Shown: positions 32,940 to 41,273 of the stretch, in pieces
Layout: each line of letters begins with the position of its first letter
Numbering within the stretch: position 1 is the first letter of the stretch
DNA from: Leisingera sp. SS27
GTDB lineage: Bacteria > Pseudomonadota > Alphaproteobacteria > Rhodobacterales > Rhodobacteraceae
Direction of reading: 5' to 3'
Assembly (NCBI RefSeq): GCF_028368855.1
Contig: NZ_JAQNCY010000004.1
Span: 1 to 64,000, forward strand
DNA length: 64,000 nt
Made by a program: the position numbers and the translations under genes
The notes under the pieces: generated by a model
The model's database searches: none
What the model was told of the DNA's origin: nothing
What the model saw: only the letters and a program-made list of their open reading frames with translations

Positions 32940-33917
32940 ATGTATGCTCAGATGATCAAATCCGAAGCGACCCAGGACGATCCGGAAAAGCTGGCCGCCT
33001 TCCAGGCCCGCATTGACGCGGGCGAGAAGATCGAACCCAAGGACTGGATGCCCGAAGGCTACCGCAAAACGCTGATCCGCCAGATCGGCCAGCACGCGCA
33101 TTCGGAAATCGTTGGCCAGCTGCCCGAGGGCAACTGGATCACCCGCGCGCCGACGCTGGAGCGCAAGGCGATCCTGCTGGCCAAAGTGCAGGATGAGGCG
33201 GGCCATGGCCTGTACCTCTATTGTGCGGCGGAGACCCTGGGCGTCTCCCGCGACGAAATTACCGAGATGCTGCTGGACGGCCGCATGAAGTACTCGTCGA
33301 TCTTCAACTACCCGACGCTGAACTGGGCCGACATCGGCGCGGTCGGCTGGCTGGTGGATGGCGCCGCGATCATGAACCAGGTGCCGCTGCAGCGGACCTC
33401 CTTCGGCCCCTACTCCCGCGCGATGATCCGCATCTGCAAGGAGGAAAGCTTCCACCAGCGCCAGGGCTATGACGCGATCCGCAAGATGGCGGAGGGCACC
33501 CCGGAGCAGAAGAAGATGGCGCAGGATGCGCTGAACCGCCTCTGGTACCCGTCTCTGATGATGTTCGGCCCCTCCGACAAGGACTCGGTCCATTCCGCCC
33601 AGTCGATGGCCTGGAAGATCAAGATGAACACCAACGACGAGTTGCGTCAGAAGTTTGTCGACCAGACCGTTCCGCAGGCCGAATACCTGGGCCTGACCAT
33701 CCCCGATCCGGACCTGAAATGGAACGAGGAGCGCGGCCACTACGACTACACCGACCCGGACTGGAGCGAGTTCTTCGAAGTGATCAAAGGCAACGGCCCC
33801 TGCAACGTGGACCGCCTCGCCGCCCGCAACAAAGCCTGGGACGACGGCGCCTGGGTCCGCGACGGCCTGCTTGCCCACGCCAAGAAAAAAGCCGCGCGCC
33901 AGCACGCCGCCGAGTAA
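32940..33917 (+). CDS. paaA: 1,2-phenylacetyl-CoA epoxidase subunit PaaA
   Basis: The 325-residue catalytic subunit of the diiron epoxidase converts phenylacetyl-CoA to the ring-1,2-epoxide. The ferritin-like helices show [13 protein letters not shown], the ligand pair in [12 protein letters not shown] and [13 protein letters not shown] stop of normal family length and AGGGGAGG before the ATG support the call. It is the second gene of the paa operon and works with PaaB, PaaC and PaaE. Confidence 0.96.
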   Translation: MYAQMIKSEATQDDPEKLAAFQARIDAGEKIEPKDWMPEGYRKTLIRQIGQHAHSEIVGQLPEGNWITRAPTLERKAILLAKVQDEAGHGLYLYCAAETLGVSRDEITEMLLDGRMKYSSIFNYPTLNWADIGAVGWLVDGAAIMNQVPLQRTSFGPYSRAMIRICKEESFHQRQGYDAIRKMAEGTPEQKKMAQDALNRLWYPSLMMFGPSDKDSVHSAQSMAWKIKMNTNDELRQKFVDQTVPQAEYLGLTIPDPDLKWNEERGHYDYTDPDWSEFFEVIKGNGPCNVDRLAARNKAWDDGAWVRDGLLAHAKKKAARQHAAE

Positions 33918-33979
33918 CCCCAAGAATTCCGGCGCTCCGCCTGCCGCGCAGCGCCCCCTCAGCCAGGAGGATTTGAGAC

Positions 33980-34264
33980 ATGAAAAACGAATGGCCCCTC
34001 TGGGAAATCTTCATCCGCGGCCAGCACGGGATGAGCCACCGCCACGTCGGCTCCCTGCATGCGCCCGACGCCGAAATGGCGATCAAGAACGCCCGCGACG
34101 TTTATACCCGCCGCAACGAAGGCGTGTCGATCTGGGTGGTTGAAGCGAACCACATCGCCGCTTCCTCGCCCAGCGACAAGGGCCCGCTTTATGAGCCGTC
34201 GGAAAGCAAGGTTTACCGCCACCCGACCTTCTTCGACATCCCCGAAGAAGTGGGGGCGATGTAA
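33980..34264 (+). CDS. paaB: 1,2-phenylacetyl-CoA epoxidase subunit PaaB
   Basis: The 94-residue small subunit has the typical start WPLWEIFIRGQHGMSHRHVG and the block NARDVYTRRNEGVSIWVV. PaaB bridges PaaAC units and has no metal site. CCAGGAGG lies upstream, and the stop overlaps the paaC start by one base (TAATG). Confidence 0.96.
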   Translation: MKNEWPLWEIFIRGQHGMSHRHVGSLHAPDAEMAIKNARDVYTRRNEGVSIWVVEANHIAASSPSDKGPLYEPSESKVYRHPTFFDIPEEVGAM

Positions 34265-35025
34265 TGGCCCGCGAAGACGCATTTTTTCAGTTCCTGCTGC
34301 GGATGGGGGACAACACCCTGATCCTCGGCCACCGGGTCAGCGAATGGTGCGGCCACGCCCCGGTGCTGGAAGAGGACATCGCGTTGGCCAATACCGCGCT
34401 GGACCTGATCGGCCAGACCCAGATGTGGCTCGGCCTCGCCGGTGAAGTGCAGGGGATGGGCAAGTCCGCTGACGACATCGCCTTCCTGCGCGACGCCTGG
34501 GACTTCCGCAACGTGCTCTTGTGCGAGGTGCCCAACGGCGACTTCGGACGCACCCTGATGCGCCAGTTCCTGTTCGACGCCTGGCATTCGATCCAGCTGG
34601 GCCGCCTGATGAAATCCTCGGACGAGCGGGTCGCCGCGATTGCCGAGAAGGCTTCGAAAGAGGTGGCCTATCACCTGGAGCGCTCCGCCGACACCGTAGT
34701 GGGCCTGGGTGACGGCACCGAGGAAAGCCACCGCAGGATGCAGGAGGCGCTGGACTATCTGTGGCCCTACGTGGGCGAGATGTTCCAGTCCGACGAGGCC
34801 GACGCCGAAATGGTGAAAGCGGGCATCGCCCCCGACCCGGCGTCCCTGCGCGAAGAGTACGACGCGCTGATCTCCCGCATCCTGGGCGACGCGACGCTGA
34901 CCATTCCGGAGAGCCGCTTTGCCCAAAAGGGCGGGCGCACCGGTGCGATGCACACCGAGCACCTGGGCCACCTGCTGACCCAGATGCAATGGCTGCAGCG
35001 CGCCTATCCCGGCGCCAAGTGGTAA
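34264..35025 (+). CDS. paaC: 1,2-phenylacetyl-CoA epoxidase subunit PaaC
   Basis: The 253-residue structural ferritin-like subunit binds PaaA. It has the family blocks LRMGDNTLILGHRVSEWCG, LANTALDLIGQTQMW and RQFLFDAWHS, and ends with ESRFAQKGGRTGAMHTEHLG. Translational coupling to paaB is clear from the one-base overlap. Confidence 0.96.
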   Translation: MAREDAFFQFLLRMGDNTLILGHRVSEWCGHAPVLEEDIALANTALDLIGQTQMWLGLAGEVQGMGKSADDIAFLRDAWDFRNVLLCEVPNGDFGRTLMRQFLFDAWHSIQLGRLMKSSDERVAAIAEKASKEVAYHLERSADTVVGLGDGTEESHRRMQEALDYLWPYVGEMFQSDEADAEMVKAGIAPDPASLREEYDALISRILGDATLTIPESRFAQKGGRTGAMHTEHLGHLLTQMQWLQRAYPGAKW

Positions 35026-35125
35026 CGCCACGGCCAAAGAACTGAGGGCACCCCCGGCTTCAGGCGGGGGGTGAGGCCCGCTTCCGTGAAAGAGGCCGGG
35101 CGGAACAGCCAATGAGGGTAACCGC

Positions 35126-35599
35126 ATGAGCCAAGTGACGACTCAGCCAAGCACCACCCGGATCTGGGAGTGGCTCGACGCCGTGCCCGATCCGGAGATC
35201 CCGGTGATCTCGCTGGTGGATCTCGGCATCATCCGAGATGTCGCCTGGGAGGGTGGCACCCTGGTGGTCACCGTCACCCCGACCTATTCCGGCTGCCCGG
35301 CCACCTCGGTGATCGCTATGGATATTGAGACCGCCCTGCGCGACCGCGGCATCACTGATCTGCGGCTCAAAACGCAGATCTCCCCCGCCTGGACCACCGA
35401 CTGGCTGACGGAGAAGGGCCGCGTCAAGCTGGAGGAATACGGCATTGCCCCGCCCCAGCCCGCTGGCGGCCCCGAAAAATGCCCGCGCTGCGGCAGCAAA
35501 GATGTCACCCGTGTGAGCCAGTTCGGCTCCACTCCCTGCAAGGCCCACTGGCGCTGCCAGGACTGCCTGGAACCCTTTGATTATTTCAAGTGCATCTGA
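35126..35599 (+). CDS. paaD: PaaD, epoxidase maturation protein (MIP18/DUF59 type)
   Basis: The 157-residue protein has an N-terminal MIP18 family domain (PDPEIPVISLVDLGIIRDV) and a C-terminal Cys-rich zinc-ribbon-like part (CPRCGSKDV, then FGSTPCKAHWRCQDCLEPFDYFKC). PaaD is thought to help assemble the Fe-S or diiron centres of the epoxidase. It lies 100 bp after paaC; that gap contains short inverted words (CACCCCC/GGGGGTG) but no gene. Confidence 0.94.
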   Translation: MSQVTTQPSTTRIWEWLDAVPDPEIPVISLVDLGIIRDVAWEGGTLVVTVTPTYSGCPATSVIAMDIETALRDRGITDLRLKTQISPAWTTDWLTEKGRVKLEEYGIAPPQPAGGPEKCPRCGSKDVTRVSQFGSTPCKAHWRCQDCLEPFDYFKCI

Positions 35600-35609
35600 G
35601 GAGACCCTG

Positions 35610-36683
35610 ATGGCGCGCTTTCACGACCTAGAAGTCACCGACGTCCGCAAGACCATCCGCGATGCGGTGGTGGTTACCCTGAAGCCCGCGGGTGGCGCGG
35701 CTGAGGAATTCGATTTCACCCAGGGCCAGTACCTGACCTTCCGCCGCGACTTCGACGGCGAGGAGCTGCGCCGCAGCTACTCGATCTGCGCCGGTAAGGA
35801 CGAAGGCATCCTGCAGGTCGGCATCAAGCGTGTTGACGGCGGCGCATTCTCGACCTGGGCCAATACTGAACTGAAGGCGGGCGATACCCTTCAAGCGATG
35901 CCGCCGATGGGCACCTTCTTCACCCCGCTCGATGGGGCGGCAGAAAAGCACTACCTGGGCTTTGCCGGCGGCTCCGGCATCACACCGGTGCTGTCGATCC
36001 TCAAGACAACGCTGGACGCCGAACCCAAGTCATCCTTCACGCTGGTCTATGCCAACAAGGGCGTGAACACGATCATGTTCCGCGAGGAACTGGAGGACCT
36101 GAAAAACCTCTACATGGGCCGCTTCAATGTGATCCATGTGCTGGAAAGCGACGCCCAGGAAATCGACCTGTTCACCGGCCTGGTGACGGAGGAGAAATGC
36201 GCCCAGCTGTTCGAACACTGGATCGATATCCAGTCCGTCGACACTGCCTTCATCTGCGGTCCGGAGCCGATGATGCTGGGCATCGCCAGCGCCCTGCGCA
36301 CCGCCGGTCTGAGCGATAGCCAGATCAAGTTCGAACTCTTCGCCTCTGCCCAGCCGGGCCGCGCCAAGCGCAAGGCCGCCGCAACGGATGCGGCCAGCAG
36401 CGCCAATCAGACCAAGGCTGCGATCACCCTGGACGGCGCCACTCAGACCATCGAGATGGGCAAGGACACGACCCTGCTGGACGCCGCGCTGGAAAACGCA
36501 ATGGACGCGCCTTATGCCTGCAAAGCCGGGGTCTGCTCCACCTGCCGCTGCAAGGTGCTGGAGGGCGAGGTCGAAATGGTCGCCAACCATGCGCTGGAGG
36601 ATTACGAGGTCGAAAAAGGTTATGTGCTCTCGTGCCAGGCCTATCCGGTGACCGATAACGTCGTGGTCGACTACGACCAGTAA
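35610..36683 (+). CDS. paaE: 1,2-phenylacetyl-CoA epoxidase reductase PaaE
   Basis: The 357-residue electron-transfer subunit has an FAD/NAD(P)H reductase module (RRSYSICAG, FAGGSGITPVLSIL, CGPEPMM) and a C-terminal plant-type [2Fe-2S] ferredoxin domain (CKAGVCSTCRCKVLEG and LSCQAYP give the four cysteines). The ATG at 35610 has GAGGAG upstream and lies 10 bases after paaD; an earlier in-frame start inside paaD was rejected. Confidence 0.95.
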   Translation: MARFHDLEVTDVRKTIRDAVVVTLKPAGGAAEEFDFTQGQYLTFRRDFDGEELRRSYSICAGKDEGILQVGIKRVDGGAFSTWANTELKAGDTLQAMPPMGTFFTPLDGAAEKHYLGFAGGSGITPVLSILKTTLDAEPKSSFTLVYANKGVNTIMFREELEDLKNLYMGRFNVIHVLESDAQEIDLFTGLVTEEKCAQLFEHWIDIQSVDTAFICGPEPMMLGIASALRTAGLSDSQIKFELFASAQPGRAKRKAAATDAASSANQTKAAITLDGATQTIEMGKDTTLLDAALENAMDAPYACKAGVCSTCRCKVLEGEVEMVANHALEDYEVEKGYVLSCQAYPVTDNVVVDYDQ

Positions 36684-36707
36684 CGCCTGCCCGAGGGAGG
36701 AAAGATC

Positions 36708-37469
36708 ATGACTGACGAGATGAGCATCGCAAGCTATCTGGCCCAGGGCGGCGTGCTGTCCAACCCGTCCAACGTGCCGCCGCGCTACCGCGCCGAACTG
36801 ATGAAGACGATGGCGACCTTCGTCGACAGCGAGCTGGCGGGGGCCGCGGGCTTTGCCGACATCATCAACGAAGGCCCGGGCATCAAGGCGCGCATCGCCG
36901 CCGCCAAAATCGTGCTGGAAAAATCCGACAGCGCCGAGAAGGTGCTGCGCATCATGGGCGATTTCGGCGCCGATACAGAACGTTATGCCGACCACCACCC
37001 CTGGACCGCGCGGCTGGAACGCGGCGCCGACATCGGCCAGACCCGCAGCAAACATGACATGCGGCTGGCGGTCTTCAACTACCCGCTGGAAGGCTGGGCG
37101 GATGCAGTGGTGATGAACCTTCTGATGGGGACAGCTGTCGCCGTGCAGCTGGATGAGCTGAGCCATGTTTCCTACCAGCCGCTTGCTGAAGCCTTCCGCG
37201 CCATCCAGCCTATCGAAGCGCATCACGCCGAACTGGCGGAGGAAGGGCTGATGGTGCTGGTGGAGGCGCAAGGCACCGATGCCCTGCAGGAGCTGACAAA
37301 CTACTGGTGGCCGCGGGTTGCTGCCAGCTTCGGCTCGGAGACCTCGCAAAAGTTCGAAGGCCTCAAGTCCATGGGCCTGCGCCGCACCCCGAATGCAGAA
37401 CTGAAGGCGCGCTGGGAACAGTCCGCCTCTGCAGTTCTGGCCAGAGCCGGACTGAAACCCGCCGCCTGA
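36708..37469 (+). CDS. PaaA/PaaC-like ferritin-fold protein, extra member of the paa operon
   Basis: The 253-residue protein resembles the PaaA/PaaC family (PF05138). Aligned by eye to PaaA, SELAG (E42) matches SEIVG. E71-K-S-D74 takes the place of the E-x-x-H pair. E150 and E170-A-H-H173 supply the second half. The diiron-type ligand set is thus largely kept, with Asp where PaaA has His. It starts 24 bp after paaE with GGGAGG upstream, so it belongs to the operon. It is not one of the five classical subunits. It may be a chaperone, a regulator or a second oxygenase component. Confidence 0.82.
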   Translation: MTDEMSIASYLAQGGVLSNPSNVPPRYRAELMKTMATFVDSELAGAAGFADIINEGPGIKARIAAAKIVLEKSDSAEKVLRIMGDFGADTERYADHHPWTARLERGADIGQTRSKHDMRLAVFNYPLEGWADAVVMNLLMGTAVAVQLDELSHVSYQPLAEAFRAIQPIEAHHAELAEEGLMVLVEAQGTDALQELTNYWWPRVAASFGSETSQKFEGLKSMGLRRTPNAELKARWEQSASAVLARAGLKPAA

Positions 37470-37560
37470 CCTCTGGCGGAGGAGCTCCCGCCCGGGCTTC
37501 CGAGCATCATAGATGCGCAGGCCGGTTGGGCCGGGCGCGCCTGACGGCGCGCTGAACGTG
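37470..37560. repeat. Intergenic palindromic repeat, copy 4
   Basis: After the paa operon come CTCCCGCCCGGG, the hairpin GCATC-ATA-GATGC (37504-37516), GCGCAGGCC, TTGGGCC and GCGCGCC/GGCGCGC words. The hairpin and following GCGC are shared with the copies near 24043 and 50386. It may also serve as the end of the paa transcript. Confidence 0.55.
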
Positions 37561-37668
37561 CCGCACTGTCAGGCTGTGCATCTCCACAGGGAAATGGTGC
37601 AGCACTGCGGAATGGCATCCAGAACATCTATCCCCCATCTTTGCTCCAGCACACAGATGGAGGCAGCA

Positions 37669-38163
37669 ATGAGCACCGGAACACCCCCTCTTCCCGCAGG
37701 CACCCGCATCGGCCATGTCCACCTCAAGGTTTCCGATCTGGAGCGGTCGATTGCCTTCTACAGCGGCGTGCTGGGCTTTGACCTGACCCAGCGGCTGGGC
37801 AGTTCCGCCGCCTTCCTGTCGGCGGGCGGCTATCACCACCACATCGGGCTCAACACCTGGCAGTCGCGCGGCGGCCCTGCCCCGGCACCCAGCATGACCG
37901 GCCTCTACCACACCGCCATCCTGCTGCCGGACCGCAAGAGCCTGACTGCGGTGCTGCGCCGTGTTCTGGACGCCGGCATTGTTTTGGAGGGCGCAGCCGA
38001 CCACGGTGTCTCCGAGGCCATCTACCTGCGCGACCCGGATGGCAACGGGGTGGAACTCTACCGCGACCGGCCGGAACCGGAGTGGCCGCGGGCGGAGGAC
38101 GGCAGCCTGGACATGGGAACCGAAGCGCTGGACCTGGATGCGATGCTCGCAGAGGTTGAGTAG
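37669..38163 (+). CDS. VOC (glyoxalase/extradiol dioxygenase-fold) protein
   Basis: The 164-residue protein has a vicinal-oxygen-chelate fold. Candidate metal ligands are His in IGHVHLKVSD, His in TGLYHTAILLPD and Glu in GNGVELYRDRP. The N-terminal half resembles CatE-like catechol-2,3-dioxygenase relatives, but the length (164) fits a single-module protein. GGAGG precedes the ATG at 37669. A longer in-frame frame from 37513 covers the intergenic repeat and was rejected. The function is unknown; a ring-cleavage link to the paa operon is only suggested by position. Confidence 0.82.
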   Translation: MSTGTPPLPAGTRIGHVHLKVSDLERSIAFYSGVLGFDLTQRLGSSAAFLSAGGYHHHIGLNTWQSRGGPAPAPSMTGLYHTAILLPDRKSLTAVLRRVLDAGIVLEGAADHGVSEAIYLRDPDGNGVELYRDRPEPEWPRAEDGSLDMGTEALDLDAMLAEVE

Positions 38164-38182
38164 GTCAGTCATTCTGTCCGAA

Positions 38183-38219
38183 TGTTTCGCGCGCGAAACA
38201 ATTGGTCAGATATGCTGAC
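38183..38219. promoter_or_regulatory. Perfect 18-bp palindrome plus second inverted repeat
   Basis: TGTTTCGCGCGCGAAACA (38183-38200) is a perfect palindrome. Five bases later GTCAG-ATATG-CTGAC (38205-38219) is a second perfect inverted repeat. They lie in the 223-bp gap before the class IV aminotransferase, about 170-205 bp before its start codon. The family of the cognate regulator is not known. Confidence 0.5.
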
Positions 38220-38386
38220 TTAATGGACGTGACGTCAATATCCGGACAGCAATTGTTCAGCCCCCTGAAATTAAAAAGAAAACACGCTTATCCCAAGCCG
38301 CTTCACCGGCTTGGACGAGCTCTGTCAGGTCTGGACCTCTGACCTTTCCCTGCCTACCCTTGCGGCAAGCAGAAGGAGGCTGAACC

Positions 38387-39250
38387 ATGGCTGTGGGCCG
38401 CACAATCCGCACTTTCTTCAACGGCAGCTGGCAGAACGGCAACACCGCTGTGATGCGGGCTGCGGACCATGCGATGTGGCTGGGCTCCTCCGTGTTTGAC
38501 GGCGCGCGCTTCTTTGACGGCAGAACTCCGGACCTGGATCTGCACTGCGCCCGCACCAACGCATCAGCCGAAGCACTGATGATGACGCCGACCCTTTCTC
38601 CGGCGCAGATGGCGGAGATCATCCGTGACGGGCTGGCGGGGTTTGCTCCCGGCGCCGCGGTTTACATCCGGCCGATGTACTGGGCCGCCGATGGCGACGA
38701 GACGCTGATCGCACCCAAAGCGGACAGCACTGAATTCGCCGTGTGTCTGGAAGAAATTCCGATGGCAGCCCCTGAAGCCTCAGCCACGCTGACCCGCACC
38801 CGCTTCCGCCGTCCGGTGCTGGAAAGCGCGGTGGTGAACGCCAAGGCGGGCTGCCTTTACCCCAACAACGCCCGGATGCTGCGGGAGGCGCGCAGCAAGG
38901 GCTTCAGCAACGCACTGGTGCTGGACGCAATGGGAAATGTGGCTGAAACCGCCACCACCAATGTCTTCATGGTCCGGGACGGCGAGGTCTTCACCCCGAT
39001 CCCCAACGGCACCTTTCTGGCGGGCATCACCCGTGCCCGGCACATCAGCAATCTGCGCGCCGATGGCATGACCGTGCATGAATGCGTGCTGGGATATCGG
39101 GATTTTGAGGAAGCCGACGAGATTTTCCTCTCCGGCAACATGAGCAAGGTGACACCTGTCACGGCGTTTGATGACTGCCGCTATCAGGCGGGACCGGTCG
39201 CCAAACGGGTTCGCGACCTCTACTGGGATTGGGCTGCCAGCCAAGGGTAA
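38387..39250 (+). CDS. Class IV aminotransferase (branched-chain amino acid aminotransferase-like)
   Basis: The 287-residue fold-type IV PLP enzyme belongs to the IlvE/D-amino-acid transaminase/ADC lyase group. The Schiff-base lysine is in VVNAKAGCLYPNNARML, and the PLP phosphate region is in AETATTNVFMV and FLAGITRARH. The branched-chain type is favoured by overall length and FDGARFFDG near the start. AGAAGGAGG lies well placed before the ATG. It stands alone, with its own promoter region. Confidence 0.87.
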   Translation: MAVGRTIRTFFNGSWQNGNTAVMRAADHAMWLGSSVFDGARFFDGRTPDLDLHCARTNASAEALMMTPTLSPAQMAEIIRDGLAGFAPGAAVYIRPMYWAADGDETLIAPKADSTEFAVCLEEIPMAAPEASATLTRTRFRRPVLESAVVNAKAGCLYPNNARMLREARSKGFSNALVLDAMGNVAETATTNVFMVRDGEVFTPIPNGTFLAGITRARHISNLRADGMTVHECVLGYRDFEEADEIFLSGNMSKVTPVTAFDDCRYQAGPVAKRVRDLYWDWAASQG

Positions 39251-39259
39251 GCCCTTCGG

Positions 39260-39370
39260 CCGGCACTGCCTGCAAGGGCTCCCGCCCGTTCCGGAGTTTC
39301 TTCCAGAACCCGCTGCGCGGTGCCGCGCCGTGCATTTGCGCGGCGCCCGGCCCAAATCCGCCAAGGATAA
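39260..39370. repeat. Intergenic palindromic repeat, copy 5
   Basis: GGGCTCCCGCCCGTTCC, a GGAGTTTCTTCC word and GCGCGG-GCC-type inverted words up to GCGCGGCGCCCGGCCC fill the gap after the class IV aminotransferase. The order of words (CTCCCGCCCG, then GCCGCGC...GCGCGGC) repeats that of copies 1 and 4. The rest of the gap up to 39540 holds nothing I can call. Confidence 0.45.
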
Positions 39371-39540
39371 TCCGGCACCGCCGGAGCACCCTACGTGTGC
39401 GGGAGCGCTGCCCTGGCCCGGCACGCCCGAAGACGCAGAAGTCTAGGGCCAGAAATACGCAGCGTTGACGGCTCTTTGGCTCTATTGCCTGATCGTGCCG
39501 CTTGCGCCATGATCCGCGGTGCAACAACGAGAGAGCGAAG

Positions 39541-39996
39541 ATGCGCAAATTTCTTGTGGTCCTGGACGACAGCCGCGAATGCCTGAACGCCATGCGCTTT
39601 GCCGCGATGCGGGCGGCGCACACCGGCGCCGGCGTCACCATCCTGTCGGTCATCCCCCCGGATGAGTTCAACCACTGGATCGGCGTCGGCGAAGTGATGC
39701 GCGAGGAAGCCCGCGAGCGTATCCACGCCCATTTCGAGGTTTTCGCCAAATGGATGCGCGACCGCCAGAACGTTGACCCCGAACTGGTGATCCGCGAGGG
39801 TGAGCCGGTACCGGAAATCCTCGACTTTATCGAGGGGGATCCGGAAATCGGCGTTCTGGTGCTGGGCGCCGGCACCGGCCGCAAGGGACCGGGGCCGCTG
39901 GTCACACAGCTCACCAAGAACTCCGGTGCACTGCCGGTGCCGATGACCATCGTGCCCGGCGACCTCAGCAAGGAAAAGCTGGAAGCGATCACCTGA
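39541..39996 (+). CDS. Universal stress protein (UspA family)
   Basis: A 151-residue single Usp domain. It starts MRKFLVVLDDS and has the ATP-binding type glycine motif LGAGTGRKGPGPLV near the C-terminus, ending in the LPVPMTIVPG strand. Usp proteins bind nucleotide and help survive stress in the cytoplasm. The ATG at 39541 follows GAGAGCGAAG. The next gene (broken isomerase) starts 21 bp later, so they may be co-transcribed. Confidence 0.9.
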   Translation: MRKFLVVLDDSRECLNAMRFAAMRAAHTGAGVTILSVIPPDEFNHWIGVGEVMREEARERIHAHFEVFAKWMRDRQNVDPELVIREGEPVPEILDFIEGDPEIGVLVLGAGTGRKGPGPLVTQLTKNSGALPVPMTIVPGDLSKEKLEAIT

Positions 39997-40017
39997 TCAA
40001 GGGGCAAGAAAGAGGCG

Positions 40018-40616
40018 ATGACTGGCAGGATCACATTCTGGTTCGAATTCGCCTCCACTTACTCCTATCTCAGGTGATGCGGATCGGCGAACTTGCCGCC
40101 GCCCGCGGCATTGCCGTTACCTGGAAACCGTTTCTGCTCGGTCCGGTTTTTGCCGCTCAGGGCTGGGACACCTCGCCTTTCAACATCTATCCAGCCAAGG
40201 GCCGCTACATGTGGCGCGACATGGAACGGATCTGCGCGGCCCGCGGCCTGCCCTTCTGCCGCCCTGCGGTGTTCCCGCAGAACGGGCTGATGGCTGCGCG
40301 TCTGGCATTGGCGGCGGCGGAAGAAAACCGGTTGGACACCTTCACCAAGGCGGTATTCCAGGCACAGTTCGGCGCAGGAGAAGATATTGCGGATGAAAGT
40401 GTTTTGCGGGACTGTCTCGGCATGGCTGGCCTTGACCTCGGCCTGATGCAGCGGGCGCAGGCACCGGACATCAAGTCGGCTCTGCGGGCGCAGACAGACG
40501 AGGCAATAGCCGCAGGCATATTCGGTGCGCCCAGCTTTACCAGCGGGACGGAGCTGTTCTGGGGCGATGACCGGCTGGAGCAGGCTTTGGACCATGCCGT
40601 GGCCGGCGCAATTTAG
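40018..40616 (+). pseudogene. DsbA-fold 2-hydroxychromene-2-carboxylate isomerase-like gene, frameshifted
   Basis: The first part, from ATG 40018, reads MTGRITFWFEFASTYSYLR and then hits a stop at 40075-40077. In the next frame the reading continues as VMRIGELAAARGIAVTW and runs to 40616. The two parts join as a normal thioredoxin-fold isomerase/GST-kappa protein (FEFASTYSYL, then WKPFLLGP, NGLMAARLALAA, IFGAPSF) if one base is restored near 40072 (CTCAG-GTGATG read as CTCAGNGTGATG). It is either a one-base deletion or a sequencing error. The rest is intact, about 199 residues, so the loss looks recent. It lies between uspA and nfuA. Confidence 0.82.
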
Positions 40617-40685
40617 AATCGTTCCAAATCTTGACTTGGCGCGCCGCAGAGCGCATATCGGGGGCACGCTTAACGGAGACCCGAC

Positions 40686-41252
40686 ATGTTCATTCAGACT
40701 GAATCCACGCCAAACCCGGCGACGCTGAAATTCCTGCCGGGCCAGACCGTTCTGGAGGTGGGCACCGCCGACTTCCCCAGCGCAGACGCTGCCGGAAAAT
40801 CGCCTCTGGCCTCCCGCATCTTTGCGGTTGAGGGCGTGACCGGAGTGTTCTTCGGCAACGACTTTGTCACCGTGACCAAAGCGGACGGCGTCGAATGGGA
40901 CCACATCAAGCCTGCTATTCTGGGCGCGGTGATGGAGCACTATCAGTCCGGACAGCCGGTGATGGCGGACGGCTCTGAAAGCCCCGCTTCGGGCCATGCT
41001 GAACACACCGGCGAGGACGCGGAGATCGTCAACCAGATCAAGGAACTGCTGGACAGCCGGGTGCGCCCGGCAGTGGCCCAGGACGGCGGCGACATTACCT
41101 TCCACGGTTTTGACCGCGGCGTCGTTTACCTGCACATGCAGGGCGCCTGCGCCGGCTGCCCGTCCTCGACGCTGACTTTGAAGATGGGCATCGAGAACCT
41201 GCTGCGCCACTACATCCCGGAAGTCACTGAAGTGCGCCCGGTTGCTGTCTGA
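40686..41252 (+). CDS. NfuA/NFU1-type iron-sulfur cluster scaffold protein
   Basis: The 188-residue protein has an N-terminal Nfu domain (MFIQTESTPNPATLKFLPG) and a C-terminal NifU domain with the cluster ligands C155 and C158 (GACAGCPSS). It carries Fe-S clusters to target proteins and is the alphaproteobacterial relative of mitochondrial NFU1. GGAGA precedes the ATG. The following tsaB and rimI genes are close enough (21 bp, then overlap) to be co-transcribed. Confidence 0.94.
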   Translation: MFIQTESTPNPATLKFLPGQTVLEVGTADFPSADAAGKSPLASRIFAVEGVTGVFFGNDFVTVTKADGVEWDHIKPAILGAVMEHYQSGQPVMADGSESPASGHAEHTGEDAEIVNQIKELLDSRVRPAVAQDGGDITFHGFDRGVVYLHMQGACAGCPSSTLTLKMGIENLLRHYIPEVTEVRPVAV

Positions 41253-41273
41253 CCGCGCGCGAAAGGACAACTG

